Assembly (NCBI GenBank): GCA_017631855.1
Contig: JAGBSP010000044.1
Location: 1 to 64,000 of the forward strand
Direction of reading: 5' to 3'
DNA length: 64,000 nucleotides
DNA from: Clostridia bacterium
Lineage (GTDB): Bacteria; Bacillota; Clostridia; Oscillospirales; CAG-272
Both the position numbers and the translations under genes were made by a program. How positions within the stretch are numbered: position 1 is the stretch's first letter; the number at the start of each line of letters is the position of its first letter. Below, piece by piece: positions 49,873 to 58,785 of the stretch. The notes below the pieces were generated by a model. The model was not told where the DNA came from. It ran no database searches and saw only the letters and a list, made by a program, of their open reading frames with translations.

Positions 49873-51075
49873 ATGACATTGAATTTAAGGTTTGATTTTA
49901 AAAAAATATTATTGTGTATCGGCATATTTACCATTATTGTAAATGAAGTGTCATTCGTGATGATCAAAACCACATCAGGAACAACCCGTCTTTTAGTGGA
50001 TGGTGTGGCAACTTTGTTTGTGCTGATATCAACCGGAGTAAAATCGGTTAGATCGAGAGATATGCTCGCGCTAGGGGCACTTTTATTCATACCAATTATC
50101 TCCATGGCATTCACGATGAACGTTAAACAGTCCACAATTTTCATATTACTCATTTCTTTTGCGTGGTTGGTTAGCATAAGTGTGAAGGAACAAGATTTTT
50201 GGATAATGTTTCGGAAGATTATGGTGTTCCTTGCAGTATTTTCGCTTGCGATTTATATTGTGTACCTAATTGCTCCTATATTGATCCAAAGAATGCCCGT
50301 GGCGGTGATGAATCAGAATTACACCGCATACAATGCATTTTTCGCTGTAATCGTTGATACAGGCTCTACTCTTAGAAATTTTGGCATTTTCTTTGAACCA
50401 GGCGCATATTCAATATTTCTTTTGGTGGCCCTGTTTTTTGAATTCTTGTATTTCGAGACAAATATAAAGTATGTAATACTGTACATAATTACACTTTTGA
50501 CGACCTACTCAACTTTGGGCATCAGTGTTATGCTGATATTGTTTGTTATTGTGCTGTTTAGAAGCAACCGTGTTCAGAAACAATCCTTAAAATGGATGAT
50601 TGCTGCAGTATTGATCTGTGGTGGTATTTATCTTGCGACATCGGGTGAATATTTTCTTTACCAAGTATTCGGTAAAATAACAAATATGAATGAAAGTGCT
50701 ACTGTACGCTTGAATTCCATAAGCATTCCTTTTGAAGAATTTATGGGTTCTCCAATATGGGGAATTGGACTGAATAATTTTTTGATTATGTTGGAAGAGC
50801 GTTGTAATGGAATAGCTACATTTACATTTATTAACTGCTTTACAATCTATGGTCTGCTTTGGGGATTTCTTCCTCTAATAGGTTGTATGAAAGTTCTAGT
50901 CTCGAAAGTAAGGGAGCCGCTGAATAAAGTAGCAGTTTTAGTGTTTGCTATTTTGCTATTTTCTACGGAATCTTTTGAACAGGTTCCTTTCTTTTACCTG
51001 TTAGTGTTTTATGGTTGGAAGGGAGAGAGGTCTAACTGTGAAGAAAACAATCTTATTCGTCGTAGCCGAGTCTAA
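49873..51075 (+). CDS. O-antigen/polysaccharide polymerase (Wzy-like)
   Basis: Polytopic membrane protein of 400 residues with about ten predicted helices and one larger extracytoplasmic loop around residues 120-180 (NQNYTAYNAFFAVIVDTGSTLRN...FFEPGAYS). The short motif GIFFEPGAYSIF is common in Gram-positive Wzy proteins, and GSPIWGIGLNNF near 295 marks the usual second loop. It would link lipid-linked repeat units at the outer face of the membrane. ATG 49873 follows GGGGAGAAAAC. The next gene starts inside its last 38 bases. Confidence 0.82.
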   Translation: MTLNLRFDFKKILLCIGIFTIIVNEVSFVMIKTTSGTTRLLVDGVATLFVLISTGVKSVRSRDMLALGALLFIPIISMAFTMNVKQSTIFILLISFAWLVSISVKEQDFWIMFRKIMVFLAVFSLAIYIVYLIAPILIQRMPVAVMNQNYTAYNAFFAVIVDTGSTLRNFGIFFEPGAYSIFLLVALFFEFLYFETNIKYVILYIITLLTTYSTLGISVMLILFVIVLFRSNRVQKQSLKWMIAAVLICGGIYLATSGEYFLYQVFGKITNMNESATVRLNSISIPFEEFMGSPIWGIGLNNFLIMLEERCNGIATFTFINCFTIYGLLWGFLPLIGCMKVLVSKVREPLNKVAVLVFAILLFSTESFEQVPFFYLLVFYGWKGERSNCEENNLIRRSRV

Positions 51076-52339
51076 ATCGGCAAATGGAGTTTGCTGTCAT
51101 ACAGTGATGAAACGATTGAAGGATGACTGTAATGTTTTGTGCCTGACCAACCGTGAAGGAGGGGAGAAAGAGCGTTACACCATTGATGGTATTCCATATT
51201 TCACAATTAAACCCAGATTTGTTACCACATTGTATGATAGAGTCAAAGAATCGGTCGATGGTTCGTTAAAACAGCGTATGTTAAAGTTGTTGTTCTTTGG
51301 GATCAATAAATTGAAGCTACTTGTATCCATTTTTACTTGGCCGTGGTTGTCTCCTATGTATACGAAAAGGTTCTATGCAAAAATGGAACACCTACACGAC
51401 GTGTATAATGTAGATTGCATTGTGCCGGTATACAAACAGATTGACCCACTGATTGCAGCGAAACGGTTAAAGATGAAGCTGAAAAAAGAAGGAAAAGATA
51501 TACAAGTAATTCCATACTTTTTAGATCCCCTCTCGGATGGTATAGGACCAAAAATGTTCACGGAAAAAATGATGGTAAAGCGTGGGCAAGCATGGGAAAA
51601 GAGAGTGCTGGATGCTGCCGACAGTGTAATTGTAATGGAGTCCAGCAGGCATAACCATGAAAAAAATAACAGAGATCAAGCGTATTATAACAAGTTGGTC
51701 TATATGGATATTCCACTTTTGAATTTAGAATCTACAGATCAAGAAGACCGTGTAGCCACCAAGGAAGCTAGTGTCGGCGTAACATCATCACAAAACGAGG
51801 ATGATATTAGGGTGTTCTATGGTGGCACGCTACATGAGCCGATGCGAAATGTCACACGGATGGTCGAGCTGATTACCCGTGTCAAGAATCCACGAATTCA
51901 CTTTATATTTGCTGGGTACGGTGCAAGACAAGAAGTATTTGCAAATAAGAAGAACATAGAATTTCTTGGAGAACTTTCGCATGATAAGCTACGTGAGCAG
52001 TTGAACGGAGCAAATGTTCTTTTAAACATGGGCGTTACTCGAAGCACGGCAATCTCCGGAAAAATATTCGAATATATGACCACAGGAAAGCCTATTGTGT
52101 CTACTTTCAGTATTGACAAGGAGGCATGCATTCCATATCTGAACAAATACCCATTGTCATTTATGGTAGATGAGAGAGAGCAAGATTTGGATAAGCAAGC
52201 CGTAGAACTTGAGAAATTTATCATTGAAAATATGATAAGAACTGTGTCTATAGATTATATTCGAGAAACCTTTAGGAAAAACATGCCGGAAACAACAGCA
52301 GCGTATTTGCGCAAGGCAATGGAAGAATATCGTGTTTGA
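51038..52339 (+). CDS. Family 4-type glycosyltransferase
   Basis: A 433-residue GT-B protein. The N-terminal half opens with ILFVVAESKSANGVCCHTVMKRL, the usual glycine/asparagine acceptor loop. The C-terminal half contains RVFYGGTLHEPMRNVTRMVELI, IHFIFAGYGARQEVF, ANVLLNMGV and SGKIFEYMTTGKPIVS, the donor-site E-x7-type region. The start is GTG 51038 behind GAGAGAGG, inside the wzy-like gene. Confidence 0.85.
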   Translation: MKKTILFVVAESKSANGVCCHTVMKRLKDDCNVLCLTNREGGEKERYTIDGIPYFTIKPRFVTTLYDRVKESVDGSLKQRMLKLLFFGINKLKLLVSIFTWPWLSPMYTKRFYAKMEHLHDVYNVDCIVPVYKQIDPLIAAKRLKMKLKKEGKDIQVIPYFLDPLSDGIGPKMFTEKMMVKRGQAWEKRVLDAADSVIVMESSRHNHEKNNRDQAYYNKLVYMDIPLLNLESTDQEDRVATKEASVGVTSSQNEDDIRVFYGGTLHEPMRNVTRMVELITRVKNPRIHFIFAGYGARQEVFANKKNIEFLGELSHDKLREQLNGANVLLNMGVTRSTAISGKIFEYMTTGKPIVSTFSIDKEACIPYLNKYPLSFMVDEREQDLDKQAVELEKFIIENMIRTVSIDYIRETFRKNMPETTAAYLRKAMEEYRV

Positions 52340-52413
52340 AGCAAAGTGGCAGAGGCTTGAGAAAGAACAAATTGCATGATAGATATCCATTCTTGGCAGG
52401 AAGGAAAATACAT

Positions 52414-53667
52414 ATGAAATTTGCTTTGATAAACGTGTACTACCAGTTTGGAAGTACAGGAAAGGGTATTAAAAAGAATTATATCAGGCTCAAAAAACTT
52501 GGACACGAAGTAAAGGTTTTCTATGGCGCAGAAAGACAAGATGTTGATGATCCAAATGTCATTTATTTTGGTGTGCCTTTTAGCAGAGCCATCCACTTAC
52601 TTGGATGTAAATGCTTTGGCTTAGAAGGATCACTTTCCAATATTGCTACATCAAAATTGCTTCGATACTTGGATGACTACAAGCCCGATGTTGTCTGGTT
52701 ATCCGGAATGCACGGCTTTTATTTGAATTGGAACAGGCTTTTTGCCTATATCAAAAAGAAGCGCATTCTTACGGTGTACAGCATGGTTGATGAATATCCT
52801 TTCCTCGGAAAATGTTGTAGTTCCTTTGAATGTGAAAAATATCTTACAGGCTGTCATCATTGTGAACATTTGAAGGAATATCCTGAAAGCTATTTTTTTG
52901 ACAATTCAAAACGAATATTTGATAAAAAGAGAAAGGCGTATGAGGGGTGGGATGACATTATCTTTCGTTCCGCTCCGTATGTGGTGGATAAAGCGAGTAA
53001 ATCAATGCTCTTAAAAGGCAAGGAGTTTGCAACTACGGATTCAAGCGTAGATATGAACATATTTTATCCTAGAGATACAAACAAACTTCGAAAAGATCTT
53101 TCCATCCCCGAGGGTGCAAAGGTTGCTTTGTTGTGTGCCGCAAACTCAAATGTTTATAAAGGAGCGGAATATTTTATGGAAGCTGCTAACTTGTGCACGG
53201 ACGACAACATTGTTTTTGTGCAAGTTTCCTTTGATGGTGATAGATCGGAATTGCCAAAAAATTTCCGAGCGGTTGGCTTTGTTTCAAATCAGGATAGATT
53301 AGCAGAGTATTATTCGTTGGCGGATGTATACGTGTGTACAAGTAAATCTGATGCACAACCGAATGCCTGTTTGGAAGCTTTGGGATGCGGAATACCGATT
53401 GTTGGATTCAATATCTCGGGAGTCCCATTCATAGCACCAAATGAGTTTGGTACATTTGTTGAACCGTTTAATGTTGAGCAACTTGCACAAGCCATTAGGA
53501 GTGTTCCACACAAAACAGAAGAGAGTGTAGCAGCGTGTCGCGCTTATGCAATTAGTCGTTTCAGCATTGAGGCAACAGATACAAAGCATAGGGAGTTTAT
53601 TGAGTATCTTGTTAGTCGGGTGGAAAAAACGACTAAAGAAAATCAAATATTGGCAGATCAAATATAA
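52414..53667 (+). CDS. Family 4 glycosyltransferase (WcaC-like)
   Basis: A 417-residue GT-B protein. Near the start is YYQFGSTGKGIKKNY, the acceptor-loop pattern of colanic-acid WcaC-type enzymes. A cysteine-rich insert follows near residue 140-160 (CCSSFECEKYLTGCHHCEHL), as often seen in this subgroup. The donor part has VYVCTSKSDAQPNACLEALGCGIPIVGF, with the E-x7-E-like end. ATG 52414 follows GGAAGGAAAATACAT; the longer open frame from 52336 lacks a site. Confidence 0.9.
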   Translation: MKFALINVYYQFGSTGKGIKKNYIRLKKLGHEVKVFYGAERQDVDDPNVIYFGVPFSRAIHLLGCKCFGLEGSLSNIATSKLLRYLDDYKPDVVWLSGMHGFYLNWNRLFAYIKKKRILTVYSMVDEYPFLGKCCSSFECEKYLTGCHHCEHLKEYPESYFFDNSKRIFDKKRKAYEGWDDIIFRSAPYVVDKASKSMLLKGKEFATTDSSVDMNIFYPRDTNKLRKDLSIPEGAKVALLCAANSNVYKGAEYFMEAANLCTDDNIVFVQVSFDGDRSELPKNFRAVGFVSNQDRLAEYYSLADVYVCTSKSDAQPNACLEALGCGIPIVGFNISGVPFIAPNEFGTFVEPFNVEQLAQAIRSVPHKTEESVAACRAYAISRFSIEATDTKHREFIEYLVSRVEKTTKENQILADQI

Positions 53668-53773
53668 ATGCTACAAATATGCAAGAATGGTTTAGCATTA
53701 CGTGACTAGTGCTATAACGCCTTTTTGTAAATGAAATGTGTGAAAAAGTAAGAAAGGATAAAGGTATATAAAT

Positions 53774-55480
53774 ATGCATATTCAATTTTCTCCCCCTGAT
53801 ATTTCCGATTTGGAAATTGAAGAAGTCATCAAAGCGTTTCGCTCAGGATGGATAACCACTGGTCCGAAAACAAAACTTTTTGAGCAAAAAATTGCAGAGT
53901 TTTGTGGCACAAGTAAGGCAGTTTGTTTGAATTCTGCAACTGCCGCATTGGAAATGGTTTTAAGAATATTAGGTGTAGGTCCTGGTGACGAAGTTATTAC
54001 ATCAGTATATACATATACAGCATCGGCTTCAACAATAAATCATGTAGGAGCTAAAATTGTTTTCGTAGATACTGCAAAAGATTCATATGAGATGGATTAT
54101 GAACAGTTGGCAAAAGCAATAACAGAAAAGACAAAAGTTATTGTACCTGTTGATATCGGCGGTGTTATATGCGATTATGAAAAAATTTACGAAATAATCG
54201 AATCTAAAAAACAGCTGTTTACTCCAAGTAATGATATTCAAAAAGCTTATGGACGTATTATAGTTTCGTCGGATGCTGCACATTCCTTCGGCGCCACAAG
54301 AAATGGAAAGAAAGCCGGTTCATTTGCAGACTTTACAAGTTTTAGCTTCCATGCAGTTAAGAATTTAACTACCGCAGAAGGAGGTGCTGTGACATGGAGA
54401 GATAATGAGAACATTGATAACGAATTTATCTATAAAGAAATGATGCTTTGGTCTTTGCATGGACAAAGCAAGGATGCTCTCAATAAAATGAAACTTGGAT
54501 CGTGGGAATACGATATCGTTTATCCCGGGTACAAGTGCAACATGACCGATCTTACCGCAGCGTTTGGATTAGCTCAATTGCAAAGGTTTGAGGGATTGTT
54601 AGCACGTCGTAATAACATCTATAAAATATACAATCGAGAACTTGAAGGGCTTAATTGTATAAAGCTTGAGCATGATATCGCACCCGATACACAGGGAAAT
54701 TGCCATCTGTATCTGCTACGGATCAATGGAATTGACGAAAATCATCGCAGAGAGATTATTGCTGAAATGGCAGAGCAAGGAATAGCTTGTAATGTACATT
54801 TCAAACCATTGGCAATGATGACTGCATACAAGGATTTGGGGTATGATATCAAGGATTATCCAAATGCTTATGCGCAGTATGCAAATGAGATTACACTGCC
54901 GATGCATACTTTGCTAACCGATGAAGAAGCGGTATATGTAGCTCAAACGCTCAGAGGAATTTTAGAAAAGAATGAGAATTCTAACAAGAGTGAATCATTG
55001 TCAATAGTACGCGTTTGGGATAAAGATACCGATCTTATGAGTGATATTGCTCGCATTTATAAAGAGTGCGGAGAAAAGATGTTTTTGGAAGAAGGGTTGT
55101 TGCATTGGGCAGATGCGCTGTCGGTGTCTTTTGTTAAAGATATGGTATTAAAAAGAGAAACCTATGTTGTAAGAAAAGACAATAAAAGTGTGGCGTTCTT
55201 CACATTTGGCGAAAATAATTCCTATTTCACGCCTGACGGCAATGCGCTATTTATTGGAAAAATGGCAACAACGCCTGAACTGTGGAACAGTGGAATTGGA
55301 ACTTTCTGTATTGATTGGATAAAAGCCGAGGCGAAGAAGAGGGAAAAAAGTCTCCTTAGAACAACGGTATATCAAAAGAGTGTTAGTGCTGTACGTTTTT
55401 TAAGTAACAGAGGATTTAAAAAAGTATATGAGCGCTCGTCAAAGCATTTTGTTGTTGATTGCCTTGAAATGACTCTGTAA
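53774..55480 (+). CDS. DegT/DnrJ aminotransferase fused to a GNAT acetyltransferase domain
   Basis: A 568-residue two-domain enzyme. Residues 1-~395 are a PLP-dependent sugar aminotransferase of the DegT/DnrJ/EryC1/StrS family: GWITTGPKT near 28, SDAAHSFGA near 172, SFSFHAVKNLTTAEGG with the Schiff-base Lys near 196, and the terminal PMHTLL. After a short polar linker (~397-405), residues ~405-568 form a GNAT domain with motif A KMATTPELWNSGIGTFCIDW near 497-516 and VSAVRFLSNRGF near 545. The pair would aminate a 4-keto sugar nucleotide and then acylate the new amine, two steps usually made by separate proteins. A 106-base gap precedes it. Confidence 0.88.
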   Translation: MHIQFSPPDISDLEIEEVIKAFRSGWITTGPKTKLFEQKIAEFCGTSKAVCLNSATAALEMVLRILGVGPGDEVITSVYTYTASASTINHVGAKIVFVDTAKDSYEMDYEQLAKAITEKTKVIVPVDIGGVICDYEKIYEIIESKKQLFTPSNDIQKAYGRIIVSSDAAHSFGATRNGKKAGSFADFTSFSFHAVKNLTTAEGGAVTWRDNENIDNEFIYKEMMLWSLHGQSKDALNKMKLGSWEYDIVYPGYKCNMTDLTAAFGLAQLQRFEGLLARRNNIYKIYNRELEGLNCIKLEHDIAPDTQGNCHLYLLRINGIDENHRREIIAEMAEQGIACNVHFKPLAMMTAYKDLGYDIKDYPNAYAQYANEITLPMHTLLTDEEAVYVAQTLRGILEKNENSNKSESLSIVRVWDKDTDLMSDIARIYKECGEKMFLEEGLLHWADALSVSFVKDMVLKRETYVVRKDNKSVAFFTFGENNSYFTPDGNALFIGKMATTPELWNSGIGTFCIDWIKAEAKKREKSLLRTTVYQKSVSAVRFLSNRGFKKVYERSSKHFVVDCLEMTL

Positions 55481-55498
55481 CAAAGAGCGTTTAGTATT

Positions 55499-56950
55499 AT
55501 GAAGTATCACAATAAAACGATTGTAAATTCGTTAGCTATAAAGTTTCTAGAGCAACTGTTAACAAAAGGGATGTCGGTTATCGTCAGTATTGTTCTTGCA
55601 AGATTGTTAGATGTTGAGGATTTTGGAATTATTGCAATATTGACAGTATTTACAAATTTGGCAAGCGCAATCATTGAAGGCGGACTAAGCACCTCACTTA
55701 TTCAAATGAAAAAAGTGGATGATTTGGATTATTCCACGGTGTTTTACACATCGGGTCTTTTGGCAGTTGTTCTTTACATTGTGCTATATTTGACTGCACC
55801 TTATATTGCAATAGCTTATGAAGCACCGGAACTAAATTTGTATCTCCGTGTAACAGGGGTAATACTTTTCCTTACTCCATTTAACGCTACCCAGCTTGGA
55901 TATGTTTATCGAAATATGCTGTTTAAGCGGCTTTTCATTAGCTCAGTTTTTGCAAGTATTCTATCTGGTATTTGCGGTATAGTATTAGCTATGCTTGGCG
56001 CAGGAATTTGGGCTCTTATTGCGCAGATTGTTTCTGCCAGCGTTACCTCTGTGCTTGTACTATTTATGATCATTCCATGGAAACCCAAGATGCAATTTTC
56101 TCTCAAGAGACTAAAATTACATTTTTCCTACGGTTGGAAAATGCTAGTTTCCTCATTGGTTGATACTCTATATATCGATCTTCAGGCATTGATTATTGGC
56201 AAGCGATACACCAAGGATGACCTAGCATACTACAACAATGGGGATAAATATCCCAAAACGCTGATTTTAAGTTTGAATACCGCTGTGCAGTCAGTGATGT
56301 TACCAGTTTTTTCGACTGAACAAGATGATACTGATTCCTTGAAAAGAATCATGAGAAAAACCGTATCGTATAGTTCGTTTTTGTTGTTTCCTATTATGTT
56401 TGGATTTGCCGCAGTTGCTGAAAACTTTGTTTTGGTAGCGCTGACTGAAAAATGGTTGGATTGTGTGATCTATTTGCAACTTGCATGTTTAGCTTATGCG
56501 ATTCGTCCAATCAACTCCTGCAATTTACAAGCAATAAAGGCGATTGGTCGTAGCGACATTTTTCTGCATCTGACACTCATAAAAAAGGCTATTGGAATTA
56601 CTGTTGTGATCTTGACTGCGCTTTGCTTCCCCACCCCCCTCGCCATAGCCATTGGCGTTGCTCTGTGTTCACCTCTGGAGTTAGTGATCAATATCATTCC
56701 TAACCGAAAGCTTATTGGATATACTCTGCGGGAGCAGGTTTCAGATATCGCCTTCCCGTTGTTGATGTCATTAGTGATGTTCGTGGGTGTTAATATTTTG
56801 ACGAATCTTTCGTTAAATGTTTGGATAGAGTTGCTGATTCAAGTAGTTGTCGGAGTTGTAATTTATGCGGTTATGACGGTCATTTTTAAAAGAGATATTC
56901 TATTAGAAGGAATCAATATAATAAAGAACAAATTTCATAGAAAGGACTAA
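55499..56950 (+). CDS. Wzx-type polysaccharide flippase (MOP superfamily)
   Basis: Polytopic protein of 483 residues with about twelve to fourteen predicted helices. The N-terminal AIKFLEQLLTKGMSVIVSIVLARLLDVEDFGIIA is the usual amphipathic-helix/TM1 signature of the MOP polysaccharide exporters (MATE-related). It flips undecaprenyl-linked repeat units across the membrane. ATG 55499 has a weak site (AAAGAGCG), 18 bases after the fusion gene. Confidence 0.93.
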   Translation: MKYHNKTIVNSLAIKFLEQLLTKGMSVIVSIVLARLLDVEDFGIIAILTVFTNLASAIIEGGLSTSLIQMKKVDDLDYSTVFYTSGLLAVVLYIVLYLTAPYIAIAYEAPELNLYLRVTGVILFLTPFNATQLGYVYRNMLFKRLFISSVFASILSGICGIVLAMLGAGIWALIAQIVSASVTSVLVLFMIIPWKPKMQFSLKRLKLHFSYGWKMLVSSLVDTLYIDLQALIIGKRYTKDDLAYYNNGDKYPKTLILSLNTAVQSVMLPVFSTEQDDTDSLKRIMRKTVSYSSFLLFPIMFGFAAVAENFVLVALTEKWLDCVIYLQLACLAYAIRPINSCNLQAIKAIGRSDIFLHLTLIKKAIGITVVILTALCFPTPLAIAIGVALCSPLELVINIIPNRKLIGYTLREQVSDIAFPLLMSLVMFVGVNILTNLSLNVWIELLIQVVVGVVIYAVMTVIFKRDILLEGINIIKNKFHRKD

Positions 56951-56956
56951 AGTGAA

Positions 56957-58156
56957 ATGAATGATACCAAGTATGATAAAAGATTGCTAATAATAGGAGC
57001 ATCTATTCTTCAGCTTCCCGCCATTAGTTTAGCAAAAGAGCTCGGATATTACGTTGGTGTTATCGATTACAATCCAAGCGCTATCGGCGTTCCTTACGCA
57101 GATGAATTTTTTTGCGTTAGCACCATAGATATTGACGGCGTTGTAAAGACCGCCGAAGAATTCAAGCCTGACGGAATTATGACTCTTGCTACCGATATGC
57201 CGATGCGCTCTATTGCAGCGGCGTGTGAAAAACTGGGGCTTTGCGGTATTTCCTTTGATACTGCGATCAAATCCACCGATAAGGGCGAAATGATCCGGAC
57301 ATTTGAAGTAAATGGAGTGGAACATCCTTGGTATTATATTCTGTCTAACCCTAATGAATTTGAAGATGTGATTGCTAATATCACGTTCCCTTGTATTAGT
57401 AAGCCTACGGATAATTCAGGAAGTCGAGGCGTTATACTTATTCATAACGATGACGAGTTAAGAGATGCTGTTTCCTACAGTTCAAGCAACGGAAGATGCG
57501 GCGGTGTGATTGTAGAAGAATATATGGTTGGTCCGGAGGTAAGTGTGGAGATTATTTCGGTTGACGGGCAGCCGCATGTTTTGCAGGTGACAGACAAGCT
57601 TACGACCGGTGCGCCTCACTTTGTAGAAATGGGTCATTCTCAACCCAGCAGATTGCCGGAAAGCGACGTAATCAAAATCAAGGATCTTGCGTGTCGCGCT
57701 GTCAAGGCGGTTGGAATAGAAAACGGACCTGCGCACGTTGAGATCATTTTGACGGATAATGGTCCGAAAATGGTTGAGCTTGGTGCGCGTATGGGCGGCG
57801 ATTGTATTACAACACACCTTGTTCCTTTATCTACAGGGGTGAATATGATAGAATCCACAATACGAATTGCCTGTGGAGAAATCCCAGATATTAAAACAAA
57901 GACCAATAAGGGAAGTGCTATCAGATATTTTAATCCTCGACCTGGTGAGATAAAGGAAATTCGCGGAGTAGAGGCTGCTTCTGAGATCAAGGGGGTTTGT
58001 GAGATTTCTTTTGTCAAAAATGTTGGCGACAATGTCGGTTCAATAGGAAGTAGTACCGATAGAGCAGGCTTTGTCATAGCACAGGCCAATACAGCCGAAG
58101 AAGCTGTTAGGATATGTGAACAAGCGTGTAAAATGATAGAAATAGTTACGGTATAA
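56957..58156 (+). CDS. ATP-grasp ligase, complete
   Basis: A 399-residue cytosolic ATP-grasp enzyme, expected to activate a carboxylate as an acyl phosphate and join it to an amine. The pre-ATP-grasp domain is at 1-~105 (LLIIGASILQLPAISLAKELGYYV). The grasp domain shows FPCISKPTDNSGSRGV near residue 145 (ATP-binding Lys and Gly loop), VIVEEYMVGPEVSVEII near 185, and the Mg-binding AHVEIILTD...VELGARMGGDC near 265-285. A C-terminal lid domain ends the protein. Neither substrate is known. Its stop overlaps the next start by one base (TAATG). Confidence 0.88.
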   Translation: MNDTKYDKRLLIIGASILQLPAISLAKELGYYVGVIDYNPSAIGVPYADEFFCVSTIDIDGVVKTAEEFKPDGIMTLATDMPMRSIAAACEKLGLCGISFDTAIKSTDKGEMIRTFEVNGVEHPWYYILSNPNEFEDVIANITFPCISKPTDNSGSRGVILIHNDDELRDAVSYSSSNGRCGGVIVEEYMVGPEVSVEIISVDGQPHVLQVTDKLTTGAPHFVEMGHSQPSRLPESDVIKIKDLACRAVKAVGIENGPAHVEIILTDNGPKMVELGARMGGDCITTHLVPLSTGVNMIESTIRIACGEIPDIKTKTNKGSAIRYFNPRPGEIKEIRGVEAASEIKGVCEISFVKNVGDNVGSIGSSTDRAGFVIAQANTAEEAVRICEQACKMIEIVTV

Positions 58157-58767
58157 TGAAAAAACTTTTAATTCTTGGTGGTTTCCCTCAAATGATAGAG
58201 ATTATTTCAACCGCCAAATCAATGGGAATATATACCATCGTTGCCGATCGTGATCACACGTCGCCTTCCAAAAGATTTGCTGATTTTTCGGTGGACATCA
58301 ATGTTGTTTACCAAAAAAGCAATCTGGCGTTGAAGATGATTCCCATAACGGAAGAAAATGTTTCGTTGGTTTGCGATTTGAGAGATCCTATATATGAAGG
58401 ACAGTTTCGATATCAGCTTTCACTCGGGGACTTTGGGTACTATGCATATCTGGATGATGAGCCTGTTGGATATGGCTGGGTAAAGCGTCCCGGTTCGGAT
58501 GATTATTTCTTCAAAATTGATGAAGGATGCGTTTGTTTGTGCCGTTTTTTCGTTCACGAAACAATGAGAGGGCATGGAATATATCACGAGATAATAAGCG
58601 AGCTGATAAGAAAAGAAAATACCGCAAATACCTTTTACATAGCGGTAGAGCGAGGAAACGAATTTTCCGAAAGAGGATTAAAAAAAGTCGGATTTAAATT
58701 TGTAAAGGAATATGGTTTTATTCGAGGTTTTAAGAAAACCTTTAACATGAAAAAACTAACTACATAG
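58156..58767 (+). CDS. Chimera: truncated ATP-grasp N-terminus joined to a GNAT domain
   Basis: A 203-residue protein. Residues 1-~50 (KLLILGGFPQMIEIISTAKS, then DHTSPSKRFADFSVDI) are plainly the first Rossmann unit of an ATP-grasp ligase, similar in layout to the neighbouring genes, but the grasp domain itself is missing. From about residue 55 the sequence becomes a GNAT acyltransferase (LKMIPITEENVSL, motif A CRFFVHETMRGHGIYHEII near 133-151, then SERGLKKVGFKFV). The frame is intact across the join, and the gene has a start coupled to the upstream ligase. It is either a working fusion that keeps only a small binding unit or the product of an internal deletion between adjacent genes. Confidence 0.8.
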   Translation: MKKLLILGGFPQMIEIISTAKSMGIYTIVADRDHTSPSKRFADFSVDINVVYQKSNLALKMIPITEENVSLVCDLRDPIYEGQFRYQLSLGDFGYYAYLDDEPVGYGWVKRPGSDDYFFKIDEGCVCLCRFFVHETMRGHGIYHEIISELIRKENTANTFYIAVERGNEFSERGLKKVGFKFVKEYGFIRGFKKTFNMKKLTT

Positions 58768-58785
58768 ATTTTGAGGAATTTTATT

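Noticed and set aside
53668..53773. Short frames in the gap before the DegT fusion gene
   Set aside because: The longest starts at 53668 and has 13 codons with no ribosome site. The 106-base gap shows nothing else.
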